DNA of 64,000 bases from Acrocarpospora pleiomorpha (GTDB lineage: Bacteria > Actinomycetota > Actinomycetes > Streptosporangiales > Streptosporangiaceae), in NCBI RefSeq assembly GCF_009687885.1, contig NZ_BLAF01000004.1:247260-311259 (forward strand), in the 5' to 3' direction. The notes under the pieces were generated by a model. That model was not told the DNA's origin. It saw nothing but the letters and a program-made list of their open reading frames with translations, and made no database searches. The stretch's first letter is position 1. The number at the start of each line of letters is the position of its first letter. The position numbers and the translations under genes are program-made. This document shows positions 45,524 to 53,390 of this stretch, piece by piece.

Positions 45524-45550
45524 GGATCCCAAGTTGGCGATTGGGAATCC
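45524..45550. promoter_or_regulatory. spaced GGATCC operator, site 2 (RidA / PTE-like divergent promoter)
   Basis: GGATCC at 45524-45529 and GAATCC at 45545-45550, 21 bp apart, between the divergent RidA and PTE-like genes. The left half lies in ATTGGATCC, as at sites 4 and 5. Confidence 0.65.
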
Positions 45551-45617
45551 ATAATTCGGACTTCTTGGCAGCGACGCCCCCGCGCCACCCCCTTCTCAGC
45601 CCGACCGGAGGTATCGC

Positions 45618-46646
45618 ATGGCTGCGCTCACCAGCGTCAACAGCGTGACGGGACCGATCGCACCCGCCGAACTCGGCGTGACCCTGCCGCACGAGCACGT
45701 CTTCATCAACATGCTGCGGACCGCCCCCAGGGACGGCCTGCTCAACGTCTGGGAGGAGCAGGAAGCCGAGCTGCGCCGGTACGCCGAGGCCGGGGGGACC
45801 ACCATCCTCGACGTCACCAACGGCGAGCTGAGCGAACTCGCCGCGCCGCTCTTCTGGGGCGAGGAGCAGGGACTGGAGATCAGTCCGCACCAGGACCCGG
45901 TCACCGGCTCGAGGTCGCCCGCCAACGTGCTGGCCACCAAGGCGATGGCCGAGACCGTCGGGCTCGCCGTGGTGCTCGGCACCGGCCACTACCACGATAG
46001 CTACCTGCACAGACAGTGGTTCGAGAGCACGCCGACCAACCGGCTCGCGGACTTCCTGATCCGCGACCTCGTCGACGAGATCCCGGGCACCGGTGTGCGC
46101 GCGGGCTTCCTGGGCGAGATCGCCGCCGACCACGCCCACGTCACCACGGCCGAGGAGCGCTCCTTCCGCGCCGCGGGCCGGGCCGCGCGGGAGACCGGCG
46201 TCATGATCAGCACCCACGCGCCGACCCACCCCGTCGGCTTGGCCCAGCTCGACATCCTGACCGAGGAGGGCGTGCCGCCGGAGCGGATCGTCATCGGGCA
46301 CGCCGACACGGTCAAGCACATCCGCTATTCGCTCGAACTCGCCCGCCGGGGCGTCTTCGTCCAGTACGACTGCCTGATGACCTGCCGGATCGGCGGGCAC
46401 CTGGTCATGCCGGAGCTGGAACGCCGCATCTCCTATCTGCTCCAGCTGGTCGACGCCGGATACGAGGATCAGATCCTCCTCTCCCAGGACGTCTGCGCCC
46501 GCTCGCACCTGCACCTCAAGGGCGGCCCCGGCTACGCCTTCCTGTTCACCGACTTCTTCCCGCTGGCCGTGGACCGCGGCCTCGACCCCGGCCTGATCCG
46601 CAGGTTCACCGTGGACAACCCCCGCCGGGCGCTGTTCGGCGGCTGA
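45618..46646 (+). CDS. phosphotriesterase-family metal-dependent hydrolase/lactonase
   Basis: A 342-residue amidohydrolase-superfamily enzyme with intact ligands: His25 and His27 (PHEHVF), the Glu in GEIAADH, His in STHAPTHP, His in IIGHAD and Asp in LLSQDVC. Relatives hydrolyse phosphotriesters, lactones or, less often, amides; lactonase activity is commonest. CGGAGG lies upstream of ATG 45618. Convergent with the amidase (5-bp gap). Less similar to the 41030 and 58513 paralogues than those two are to each other. Confidence 0.87.
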   Translation: MAALTSVNSVTGPIAPAELGVTLPHEHVFINMLRTAPRDGLLNVWEEQEAELRRYAEAGGTTILDVTNGELSELAAPLFWGEEQGLEISPHQDPVTGSRSPANVLATKAMAETVGLAVVLGTGHYHDSYLHRQWFESTPTNRLADFLIRDLVDEIPGTGVRAGFLGEIAADHAHVTTAEERSFRAAGRAARETGVMISTHAPTHPVGLAQLDILTEEGVPPERIVIGHADTVKHIRYSLELARRGVFVQYDCLMTCRIGGHLVMPELERRISYLLQLVDAGYEDQILLSQDVCARSHLHLKGGPGYAFLFTDFFPLAVDRGLDPGLIRRFTVDNPRRALFGG

Positions 46647-46651
46647 CTCGT

Positions 46652-48085
46652 TCAGTCCGGAATCGCGGCCGGCGCCCTGCCGACGAGGCCGAGCACCGAC
46701 TCGATCGCCGCGCCGATCGCCAGGAGCCGGGCGTCGCCGCGCGACGGGCCGACCACCTGGAGGCCCACCGGCAGCCCGCCCTCGGTGAAACCGCCCGGGG
46801 TGACGAGGGCGGGATGGCCGGTCGCCGTGATCCGGTTCGCGACCAGCTGCCAGCGGAAGTAGCGGTCGAAGCGCACCCCGTCGATCTCGGGCACCCATTC
46901 CAGCTCCGTAGGGGGAGGAGGCACCGGGGTCGCCGGCAGCACCAGCGCGTCCACCTCCGCCAGCAGGCGGGCGGTGTCCCGGAACAGGTCGGTACGGCGG
47001 GCGAACGCCTCGGCGAGCGCGCTCGCGCTGGTTCCCCGGCCCTGCTCCACGTTGCGCAAGAAGTCCTCGCGGTAGTCCGCCGACCGGGCGTCGACCCTTT
47101 CGTGGCCGTAGGAGAAGAACTCGAACATCTCGATCGTCTCCCAGGCTCGGTCGGCGTGGGAGAAGTCCGGTTCGCGGTCCACGACGACCGCGCCGGCGGA
47201 CTCCAGGGCGGCGCGGGCCCGCGCGTGCGCGGCGCGGATCTCCGGGTCGATCGGGAGACCGCCGACGTCGGCGCTCCAGGCCAGCCGGAGCCCGCGCAGA
47301 TCGAGCTCGTCCAGCCGGGCCAGCCCGTACGGATCCTCGATCCACGACAGCGGCCACCGGGGGTCGTGCCCCGCGATCCCGCTCAGCAGCAGGGCCGCGT
47401 CGGCCGAGTCGCGGGCCATCGGGCCGAGCACCCCGTGCGGGCTCCAGGCGTTGCCGGGACGGCCGCTCGGCACGGCTCCCGGGGTCGGGCGCAGGCCGAC
47501 CACGTTGCAGAACGCCGCCGGGTAGCGGATGCTGCCGCCGCTGTCGGAGCCGTCCGCGATCGGCAGCATCCCGCTGGCCACGGCCGCCGCGGCCCCGCCG
47601 CTGCTGCCCCCGGCGTGCCGGGAGAGGTCCCACGGGTTGCGGGTGGTGCCGAACACCGGGTTGAAGGTCAGGGTGCCGAGGCCCATCTCGGGGGTGTTGG
47701 TCTTGCCGATGATGAGCGCCCCGGCGCCGCGCAGGTGTTCGGCCAGCACGCTGTCGCGCGCCGCGGGCGGGGCGCCGGAGTGGACCGCGGAGCCGTGGAC
47801 CGTCGGCAGGCCGGCGACGTCGACGAGGTCCTTCACCGCGGTGGGCAGCCCGTGCAGCGGGCCCAGCTCGTCCCCGCGGGCGACGGCGCGGTCGGCTTCC
47901 TCGGCCATCGCCAGCGCCGTCGCCCGGGGCAGCGGCGAGACGATCGCGTTGAGCACGCCGTTGAGCTGGTCGATCCGGTCGAGGTGGGCGCGCATCACCT
48001 CGACGGCGGAGACGCGCCGCTCCCTGATGGCCGCCGCTAGGTCACGCGCCGACTGGCGGTGGAGCGCGTCGGGGGAAGTGGTCAT
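46652..48085 (-). CDS. amidase-signature enzyme
   Basis: A 477-residue amidase with the Ser-cisSer-Lys triad visible: Lys85 (AVKDLVD), Ser162 in GGSSGG and Ser185 in DSGGSIRYPA. It hydrolyses a linear carboxamide to acid and amine or ammonia. ATG 48085 lies 1 nt after the stop of the upstream amidohydrolase, so it is the last gene of a three-gene operon (GGT-like, YtcJ-like, amidase). Confidence 0.9.
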   Translation of the reverse strand: MTTSPDALHRQSARDLAAAIRERRVSAVEVMRAHLDRIDQLNGVLNAIVSPLPRATALAMAEEADRAVARGDELGPLHGLPTAVKDLVDVAGLPTVHGSAVHSGAPPAARDSVLAEHLRGAGALIIGKTNTPEMGLGTLTFNPVFGTTRNPWDLSRHAGGSSGGAAAAVASGMLPIADGSDSGGSIRYPAAFCNVVGLRPTPGAVPSGRPGNAWSPHGVLGPMARDSADAALLLSGIAGHDPRWPLSWIEDPYGLARLDELDLRGLRLAWSADVGGLPIDPEIRAAHARARAALESAGAVVVDREPDFSHADRAWETIEMFEFFSYGHERVDARSADYREDFLRNVEQGRGTSASALAEAFARRTDLFRDTARLLAEVDALVLPATPVPPPPTELEWVPEIDGVRFDRYFRWQLVANRITATGHPALVTPGGFTEGGLPVGLQVVGPSRGDARLLAIGAAIESVLGLVGRAPAAIPD

Positions 48086-48086
48086 G

Positions 48087-49430
48087 TCATGACTCCCGGT
48101 AGACGGTCCGGCCGCCGACGTCGGTACGGAGCACGCGTACCGAACGCAGGTCGGCGCCGAAGGCGGTGGGGTCGCGGTCGACGGCGATCCAGTCGGCCAG
48201 GCAGCCCGCGCGCAGGACGCCGCGGTCGCCGCCCGCGAACGCGGCGTCGGCGGCGGAGCGGGTGTATCCGGCGAGCGCCTCCGCGGCGGTGATCGCCTCG
48301 GCCGGGCCGAGCGGTTCGTCCCGGCGGTCGACGTGCCGGGTCACCGCCGTCCACATCAGCTGCCAGGGGTCGAATGGGAAGAACGGGCCGTCGGAGCCGA
48401 GGACGACCCGGGCCCCGGCGTCGAGCCAGGACCGGAGCGGGTTGATCGTGTCGGTCCGCGCCCCCAGCTCGCCGGCGAGCCGCGCGCCGTTGAACCAGGT
48501 GATGGAGGGCTGCGCGCTCGCAACCAGACCGAGCGCCGCGGCCCGGGCGATCGTGGCGGGGGCGACGTCGAGGTAGCCGTGGATGATCTGGAAGCGGCCG
48601 TCGCGCAGCGAGCGTTCCCCGGCCGCGCGGGCGAGCAGGTCGACCACCTTCGCGACGGCGCCGCCGCCGACCGCGTGCACGCCCATCGACCATCCGTACT
48701 CGATGCAGAACCGGGCGAACCTGGTGAAGTCCTCATCCGAGAGGAGCTGCCGTCCCGGCGACCCGGTGGACGGCCACGGCGCGTCGAGCAGCGCCTCCCG
48801 CTTCAGGCCCTCACCGTCGAAGTAGACCTTCACCCCGCCGATCCGCAGCAGGTCGTCGCCGAACCCGGTGTGCAGGCCGAGCCCGCTGAGCCGTCCGATC
48901 GCGTCCTCGACGGCCGGCGCCCGCGGCGTGCCCAGTTCGGGGTACGGCATCGCCGTCACCCGCACGGTGAGCTCGCCGCGCCGCCACGACTCCTGGTATC
49001 CGCGCAGCTCCGGGTCGGTGACCGCCGGATCGATGACACCGGTGATCCCGAGCCCGTGGATCAGCGGCTGGACCCGGCGCAGGGCGTCGGCGCGTTCCGC
49101 GGGGGATCGGGGGACGTCCCACCCCTCGCCGTGCCAGTCCCTGGCCATGATCTCCAGGAAGCCGGGGACGTCCGGTTCCGCGCCGGCCGCGTCGTGCCCG
49201 AACTTGAGCGCCGCCCGCGCCAGGTGCAGGTGGGCGTCGATCAGGCCGGGCAGCACGGCGCCCGCGTCCTGCCTCTCGATGGCGGCCTCCGGGTAGGCGG
49301 CGCGCACCTCCGCGAGGGATCCGACGGCGGCGATCCGGTCCGCGACCACGGCCATGGCCTGCGCGACCGGCCGCTCGGGATCCATCGTGACCAGGTGCCC
49401 GGCCACGATCACTGGCGCTCCGGCGGTCAT
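48087..49430 (-). CDS. YtcJ-like metal-dependent amidohydrolase 1
   Basis: A 447-residue protein of the amidohydrolase family 3 (YtcJ) group. The N-terminal beta-sandwich leads into PGLIDAHLHLARA with the metal HxH, then GVHAVGGGAVA and IIHGYLDVAP, and the late Asp in VVLGSDGPFFPF. Shorter than many YtcJ members (about 540), including its paralogue at 56874-58499. ATG 49430 overlaps the GGT-like stop (ATGA). Likely hydrolyses a cyclic or linear amide; substrate unknown. Confidence 0.86.
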   Translation of the reverse strand: MTAGAPVIVAGHLVTMDPERPVAQAMAVVADRIAAVGSLAEVRAAYPEAAIERQDAGAVLPGLIDAHLHLARAALKFGHDAAGAEPDVPGFLEIMARDWHGEGWDVPRSPAERADALRRVQPLIHGLGITGVIDPAVTDPELRGYQESWRRGELTVRVTAMPYPELGTPRAPAVEDAIGRLSGLGLHTGFGDDLLRIGGVKVYFDGEGLKREALLDAPWPSTGSPGRQLLSDEDFTRFARFCIEYGWSMGVHAVGGGAVAKVVDLLARAAGERSLRDGRFQIIHGYLDVAPATIARAAALGLVASAQPSITWFNGARLAGELGARTDTINPLRSWLDAGARVVLGSDGPFFPFDPWQLMWTAVTRHVDRRDEPLGPAEAITAAEALAGYTRSAADAAFAGGDRGVLRAGCLADWIAVDRDPTAFGADLRSVRVLRTDVGGRTVYRES

Positions 49431-50980
49431 CGGCGTCCTTCCTCGATCAGTTCGCCCGCGCCGTCGGCACGGGGGTCGCTCGCGGCGTCGAGCCGGGTCG
49501 TCCCGTCTGGCGCCACCCGGTGGCGGGTGAGCTGGACGTGGCCGGCGATGTCCTCCGGGCCGGCGCGTTCGTCGACCGGCAGGTCCCTGGATCGCGCCGC
49601 GGCGAGCACCGCACCGAGGCCGGGCTCGGCGACCAGGGTGGTGCGGTCGTGCCCGAGGTCGACGTCGCCGACGACCCAGCGCGGCCGGGCCAGCACGTCG
49701 GCGGGATCCTGCTCGGGGTCGGCGAGCAGGACGGGGGCGACCTGCGCCAGGATCCACGGCTGGGCGCGCCCGCCCTGGCAGCCGATCGCGAGCACCCCGG
49801 TGGGGGAGTCGACGATCAGCGGGCAGAGCGTGTGCGGCGGCCGGGAGCCGGGGGTCAGCCGGGCCGGGCTGGCCGGGTCGAGACTGAAGGCCGCGCCGCG
49901 GTTGTGCAGGACGATGCCGGTCCGGGGTTCGAGCAGGCCCGCGCCGAAGGTCTGGAACACACTCTGGATCAGCACCACCGAGAGCCCTGAATCGTCGCTC
50001 GCGGAAACCGCCACGGTGTCCCCGTGGGCGGGCGGCTCGGACCACGGAGTCGCCGGGCCGGGATCGTCCCGGGAATCGAGGGCCAGGATCGCCGGGATGT
50101 TCACCGGGGCCGTTCGCGGGTCGCCGAGGTGGCGGAGGCGTACCTGGACGGCCCGCAGGCAGGCGTCGAGCAGGGCGGTGTCGCCACCGGCCGCGGCCGC
50201 CACGCCGAGCAGGAGGGGTCCCGCGGTCGGGGGCGGGGCGGCCCACCAGGTGTCCGGGCCGAGCCGGGTGGCCAGAGCGGGCACGACCTCCGCGTGGTGG
50301 GCGGCGAAGTCGGCCGCGGTGTGCAGGCCGCCGGCGGCGCGGAGCCCGGCGACCAGGCGGTCGGCGATCTCGCCGTGGTAGAAGCTCGCCGGGTCGTCGG
50401 CGAGGTGCGCGAGAGTGCGGGCGAGGGCGGGCTGGGTGAACCGTGCGCCGGTCGCCGGCAGGTCGCCGTCCGGGGCGAAGAGGGCGCGCAGGCCTGGGTC
50501 GGCGAGTACGGCCTCGGCCCGGCTGCCGAGCGCGCGCCGCAGCCCGGCCGTGACGGTGGATCCCCGTTCGGCCAGCCCCTGGGCGTACCGGAGCGGATCG
50601 CTCAGCGGGAGCCGGGCGCCGAGGCTCGCCAGTGCCTGCCAGCCGGCGACGACACCGGGGACGGTGACGGTGTGCGGGCCCTGGCGCGGCATGGCGGGGC
50701 CGGGGAGGCCGGTTGGGGTGAGGGCGGCGGGCGCGGCCCCGGCCGACACGACGGCATGAACGGCCGCCGACCCCGGGCCGTCCGGTCCGGGGAGGCGGAC
50801 CAGCGCCACCAGGTCCCCGCCGAGCGCGCACTGGTGCGGGTAGACGACAGTCAGGGCGGTGGCGGCGGCGAGGGCGGCGTCGAGCGCGTTGCCGCCCGCG
50901 GACACCGCGTGCCGCCCGGCGTCGACCGCCGCGCGATGTGGTGCCGCAAGGGCAACTTTGGATCCGATCGTCGTGCTCAT
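49427..50980 (-). CDS. gamma-glutamyltransferase-like Ntn hydrolase, cytoplasmic
   Basis: A 517-residue proenzyme of the GGT family. The predicted autocleavage and nucleophile is Thr322 in HGDTVAVSA; the large-subunit pattern (AGRHAVSAGGNALDAALAA, VPGVVAGW) is clear. There is no signal peptide, whereas classical GGTs are exported, so it probably acts on an intracellular gamma-glutamyl or other amide. First gene of the operon with the YtcJ-like enzyme and amidase. One spaced GGATCC site overlaps its first codons and abuts its start. Confidence 0.87.
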   Translation of the reverse strand: MSTTIGSKVALAAPHRAAVDAGRHAVSAGGNALDAALAAATALTVVYPHQCALGGDLVALVRLPGPDGPGSAAVHAVVSAGAAPAALTPTGLPGPAMPRQGPHTVTVPGVVAGWQALASLGARLPLSDPLRYAQGLAERGSTVTAGLRRALGSRAEAVLADPGLRALFAPDGDLPATGARFTQPALARTLAHLADDPASFYHGEIADRLVAGLRAAGGLHTAADFAAHHAEVVPALATRLGPDTWWAAPPPTAGPLLLGVAAAAGGDTALLDACLRAVQVRLRHLGDPRTAPVNIPAILALDSRDDPGPATPWSEPPAHGDTVAVSASDDSGLSVVLIQSVFQTFGAGLLEPRTGIVLHNRGAAFSLDPASPARLTPGSRPPHTLCPLIVDSPTGVLAIGCQGGRAQPWILAQVAPVLLADPEQDPADVLARPRWVVGDVDLGHDRTTLVAEPGLGAVLAAARSRDLPVDERAGPEDIAGHVQLTRHRVAPDGTTRLDAASDPRADGAGELIEEGRR

Positions 50981-50986
50981 GGATTC
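50960..50986. promoter_or_regulatory. spaced GGATCC operator, site 3 (GGT-like operon / MFS)
   Basis: GGATCC at 50960-50965 and GGATTC (GAATCC on the minus strand) at 50981-50986, 21 bp apart, straddling the ATG (50978-50980) of the GGT-like gene. The MFS gene diverges 98 bp to the right. Confidence 0.55.
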
Positions 50987-51083
50987 AGTATGCGGAGAAT
51001 CACGTCAGAACGGGATGAACATTTCCTAACTGTGTTGATAATCGACACATGGATACAATCGGGGTCGACTCGGACCGCCGCGG

Positions 51084-52352
51084 ATGAGGCGAGACGGCGC
51101 GCCGCGCTTCTCGACGCCCGCATTCTGGCTGATCTTCGTTTCGTCCGCGCTCAGCAACGTCGCGTACAGCACCACGGCGCCCGTGCTGCCACGCTACGTG
51201 GTGGAGGTGCTCGGCGGCGGGCCCGCCCTGGTCGGATCGCTGGTCGGGCTCTCCCCGATCGCGTCGCTCGTGGTCCAGCCCTTCGCCGGCGTGCTGGCCG
51301 ACCGGTACGGCTACCGCGTGGTCTCGGTGGCCAGCGGCCTGCTCGCCTCCGTCGGCGTGCTGTTCCTGCTCGTGTCGGCCACCGTCCCCGGCGTGGCCGC
51401 GGGCCGGGTGCTCTTCGGCGCCGGTGGTTCGGTGATCGCGACGGCGCTGATGGCCTGGGTGCTCGCGATCGTCGCCCCCGAGCGGCGCGGGCAGGCGCTG
51501 GGGGTGTTCGGCCTCGGCGTGTGGATCGGGCTCGCCCTCGGCCCCGTGGTCGGCGAGAACACCTTCCATCTCGCCGGGTTCGGCGCGGTTTGGCTGGTCT
51601 GCGGGGCGCTGCAACTGGGTTCCGTGGCCGCCGCCCTGGTCGTCCGCCAGCGGGCGGACGGGTTGCCGCCGGAGGAGGCCGCGGTGGTGACGGGGGAGAA
51701 CTTGGCCGGGGGCGCGGCGGGCCCCACCGACGGCTCGCCCAGTGCGCCCGGTGTGCCCAGTGCGCCCGGCTGGCGGGTCGCGGTGCGGTCGGTGACGCGG
51801 GCCGGGGTGGTCGCGGGCCTGGTCTGGGCGACCGAGGGCGTGCTGCTCACCTACCTGGTACTGCACCTGGAGTCCCGGGGCGTCCGGCCGGACGGCGTGT
51901 TCGGCGGGGCGAGCGTGTTCACCGTCTTCGCGGCCTCGGTGGTGCTGGCCCGGCTGGCGGTCGGCGGGCTGCCAGACAGGATCGGCGCCCGGCGGTCGGC
52001 GGTGCTGGCGCTGAGCTGCGTGGCCGCAGGGCTGTTGGTGATCGCGGCGGCGGGGTCGTTCGCGATGGCCGCCGCGGGCGCGGTGGTGCTCGGCGCCGGG
52101 TTCGCCCCGTTGTTCCCGTCCCTCACCATGATCGCCACAGAACGGCTGCCGTCGAGCCTGCGCGCCACCGGGCTCGGCTTCTTCAACGCGTACATCGCCG
52201 TCGGCATGGCCGGGGGGTCGTTCGCCGGGGGCGTGCTGTCCGGCTGGTGGGGGGAGTGGTCGGCGTTCGTCGCCGCCGCAGCCCTGGCGGTGGCCGGGCT
52301 GGGCGTGCTCGCGACCGAGCCGGGGCACGGCCTGCGTGCCCGGCGCCCTTGA
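51084..52352 (+). CDS. MFS transporter
   Basis: A 422-residue integral membrane protein with about 12 predicted spans. The loop 2-3 motif appears as GVLADRYGYR, and a second copy as GLPDRIGARR in the C-terminal half. The central cytoplasmic loop is long and carries a short repeat (SAPGVPSAPG). Probably a drug:H+-type exporter or a substrate importer. Divergent from the GGT-like operon and convergent with the isochorismatase-type gene (9-bp gap). Confidence 0.87.
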   Translation: MRRDGAPRFSTPAFWLIFVSSALSNVAYSTTAPVLPRYVVEVLGGGPALVGSLVGLSPIASLVVQPFAGVLADRYGYRVVSVASGLLASVGVLFLLVSATVPGVAAGRVLFGAGGSVIATALMAWVLAIVAPERRGQALGVFGLGVWIGLALGPVVGENTFHLAGFGAVWLVCGALQLGSVAAALVVRQRADGLPPEEAAVVTGENLAGGAAGPTDGSPSAPGVPSAPGWRVAVRSVTRAGVVAGLVWATEGVLLTYLVLHLESRGVRPDGVFGGASVFTVFAASVVLARLAVGGLPDRIGARRSAVLALSCVAAGLLVIAAAGSFAMAAAGAVVLGAGFAPLFPSLTMIATERLPSSLRATGLGFFNAYIAVGMAGGSFAGGVLSGWWGEWSAFVAAAALAVAGLGVLATEPGHGLRARRP

Positions 52353-52361
52353 CGGGCCCTG

Positions 52362-52970
52362 CTAGGGCGTCGCCACCAGCTCACGGGCGTCGAGCCACGC
52401 CGTCACCTCCGCACTGGTCACCAGCGCGTCGCGCTGGAGGTACCGGACGGCCTCCAGGGCGGCGTCGTGGGCGCGCTGCGAGGAGCCGCCGACGCAGTCG
52501 GTCAGCACCTTGACGTGGTAGTCGTGCTGGTGCGCGTCCACCGCCGTGTAGTGGATGCAGACGTCGGTCAGCCCGCCGATCAGCAGCACGGTCTGGGCGC
52601 GGTACGCCTTGAGCACGATCTCCAGCTCGGTGCCGAAGAACGCCGAGTAGCGGCGCTTGCGGATCAGGAACTCCTCGGGCCGCGGCCGGATGTGCGGCGC
52701 CAGCTCGGTCTCCGGCCAGCCCTCGACGCAGTGCGGCCCCTCCACGCCGTCCAGCTCACGCCCGATGTCGACCAGTGACGCCTTGTGGACCTCCTGGATG
52801 AACACGACGGGGACACCCTTGGCGCGGCAGTCGCCGATCAGCTTCTCGACCCGCGCGACCCGTTCGGACCGGCCGCCCATGTGCGGGATCTCGGTGCGGG
52901 AGTCCGCCTCGGGCACCCCGCCGCCCTGGATGTCGACCACGATGAGGACGGCGTTTCCGATGATCTCCAT
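52362..52970 (-). CDS. isochorismatase-type cysteine hydrolase
   Basis: A 202-residue alpha/beta hydrolase of the isochorismatase/nicotinamidase family with the triad Asp13 (VVDIQ), Lys105 (IRKRRYSAFF) and Cys138 (GLTDVCIHYTA). Such enzymes act on amides (nicotinamidase, N-carbamoylsarcosine amidase, maleamate or ureidoacrylate amidohydrolase). In this block an amide or N-carbamoyl substrate is likely. Divergent from the DMFase genes across a spaced GGATCC site. Confidence 0.87.
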   Translation of the reverse strand: MEIIGNAVLIVVDIQGGGVPEADSRTEIPHMGGRSERVARVEKLIGDCRAKGVPVVFIQEVHKASLVDIGRELDGVEGPHCVEGWPETELAPHIRPRPEEFLIRKRRYSAFFGTELEIVLKAYRAQTVLLIGGLTDVCIHYTAVDAHQHDYHVKVLTDCVGGSSQRAHDAALEAVRYLQRDALVTSAEVTAWLDARELVATP

Positions 52971-53000
52971 GAGGCTCCTTGAGGGTCAGACGTCAGATCT

Positions 53001-53027
53001 GGATCCTAAATCATCTTGCTAGGATCC
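53001..53027. promoter_or_regulatory. spaced GGATCC operator, site 4 (isochorismatase / DMFase divergent promoter)
   Basis: Two perfect GGATCC (53001-53006 and 53022-53027), starts 21 bp apart, between the start codons at 52970 (minus) and 53058 (plus). The TAGGAT at 53020-53025 could also be a -10 box for the dmf genes, so a bound regulator would occlude it. Confidence 0.7.
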
Positions 53028-53057
53028 AGAATGTCCATTTTCTTGAGGGGAGCCGGC

Positions 53058-53390
53058 ATGGGCCTGAGCATCCAGGACGAGTTCATCCGCGCCAACCGGA
53101 TCCGCGCTCTCGTCACCCCCGAGCTGCTGGCCGAGGCCCGCGCCGATCCGCCGCGCGCCAGGCGGTCCGCCGCGCTGGTCGAGGTGCTGGACTTCCTGCG
53201 CCGCAACCCCGACCCCGAGCTGCCACGGTACGCGGTGCTGCGCACCCCCGACGGCTTCGCGGTCGTCCGCCGCGCCCCGGTCCGCGGCGCGCCGCCGACG
53301 CCGGACGGCGACGACCGGCACACCACCCGCCGGGAGGCCGAGCACGCGGTGCTGCTGCGCAGGCTGCGGGACTACGGGATGCTGCCGTGA
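53058..53390 (+). CDS. dmfA1: N,N-dimethylformamidase-type small subunit
   Basis: A 110-residue basic, mostly helical protein (SIQDEFIRANRIRALVTPEL; DPELPRYAVLRTPDGFAVVR). Identity as the DMFase beta subunit rests on size (known small subunits are about 130 residues), on position directly before the large-subunit gene, and on a 4-nt GTGA overlap with it; direct sequence recognition is weaker. ATG 53058 has GAGGGGAG upstream. It is thought to stabilise the large subunit. Confidence 0.65.
   Translation: MGLSIQDEFIRANRIRALVTPELLAEARADPPRARRSAALVEVLDFLRRNPDPELPRYAVLRTPDGFAVVRRAPVRGAPPTPDGDDRHTTRREAEHAVLLRRLRDYGMLP

Noticed and set aside
45519-48040. Long overlapping frames on both strands across the PTE-like and amidase genes (about 700 codons each)
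   Set aside because: Composition artefacts; the amidase and PTE frames contain full catalytic motifs, the others none.
51720-51780. Short in-frame repeat coding SAPGVPSAPG in the MFS transporter, considered as a mobile or CRISPR-like repeat
   Set aside because: Only two imperfect copies inside a cytoplasmic loop; ordinary low-complexity coding sequence.
53020-53025. Reading the GGATCC pairs as plain -35/-10 promoters
   Set aside because: TAGGAT could be a -10 at two sites, but the spacing to TTGGAT would be only 15 bp and the pattern is absent at the other four, so an operator explains more.
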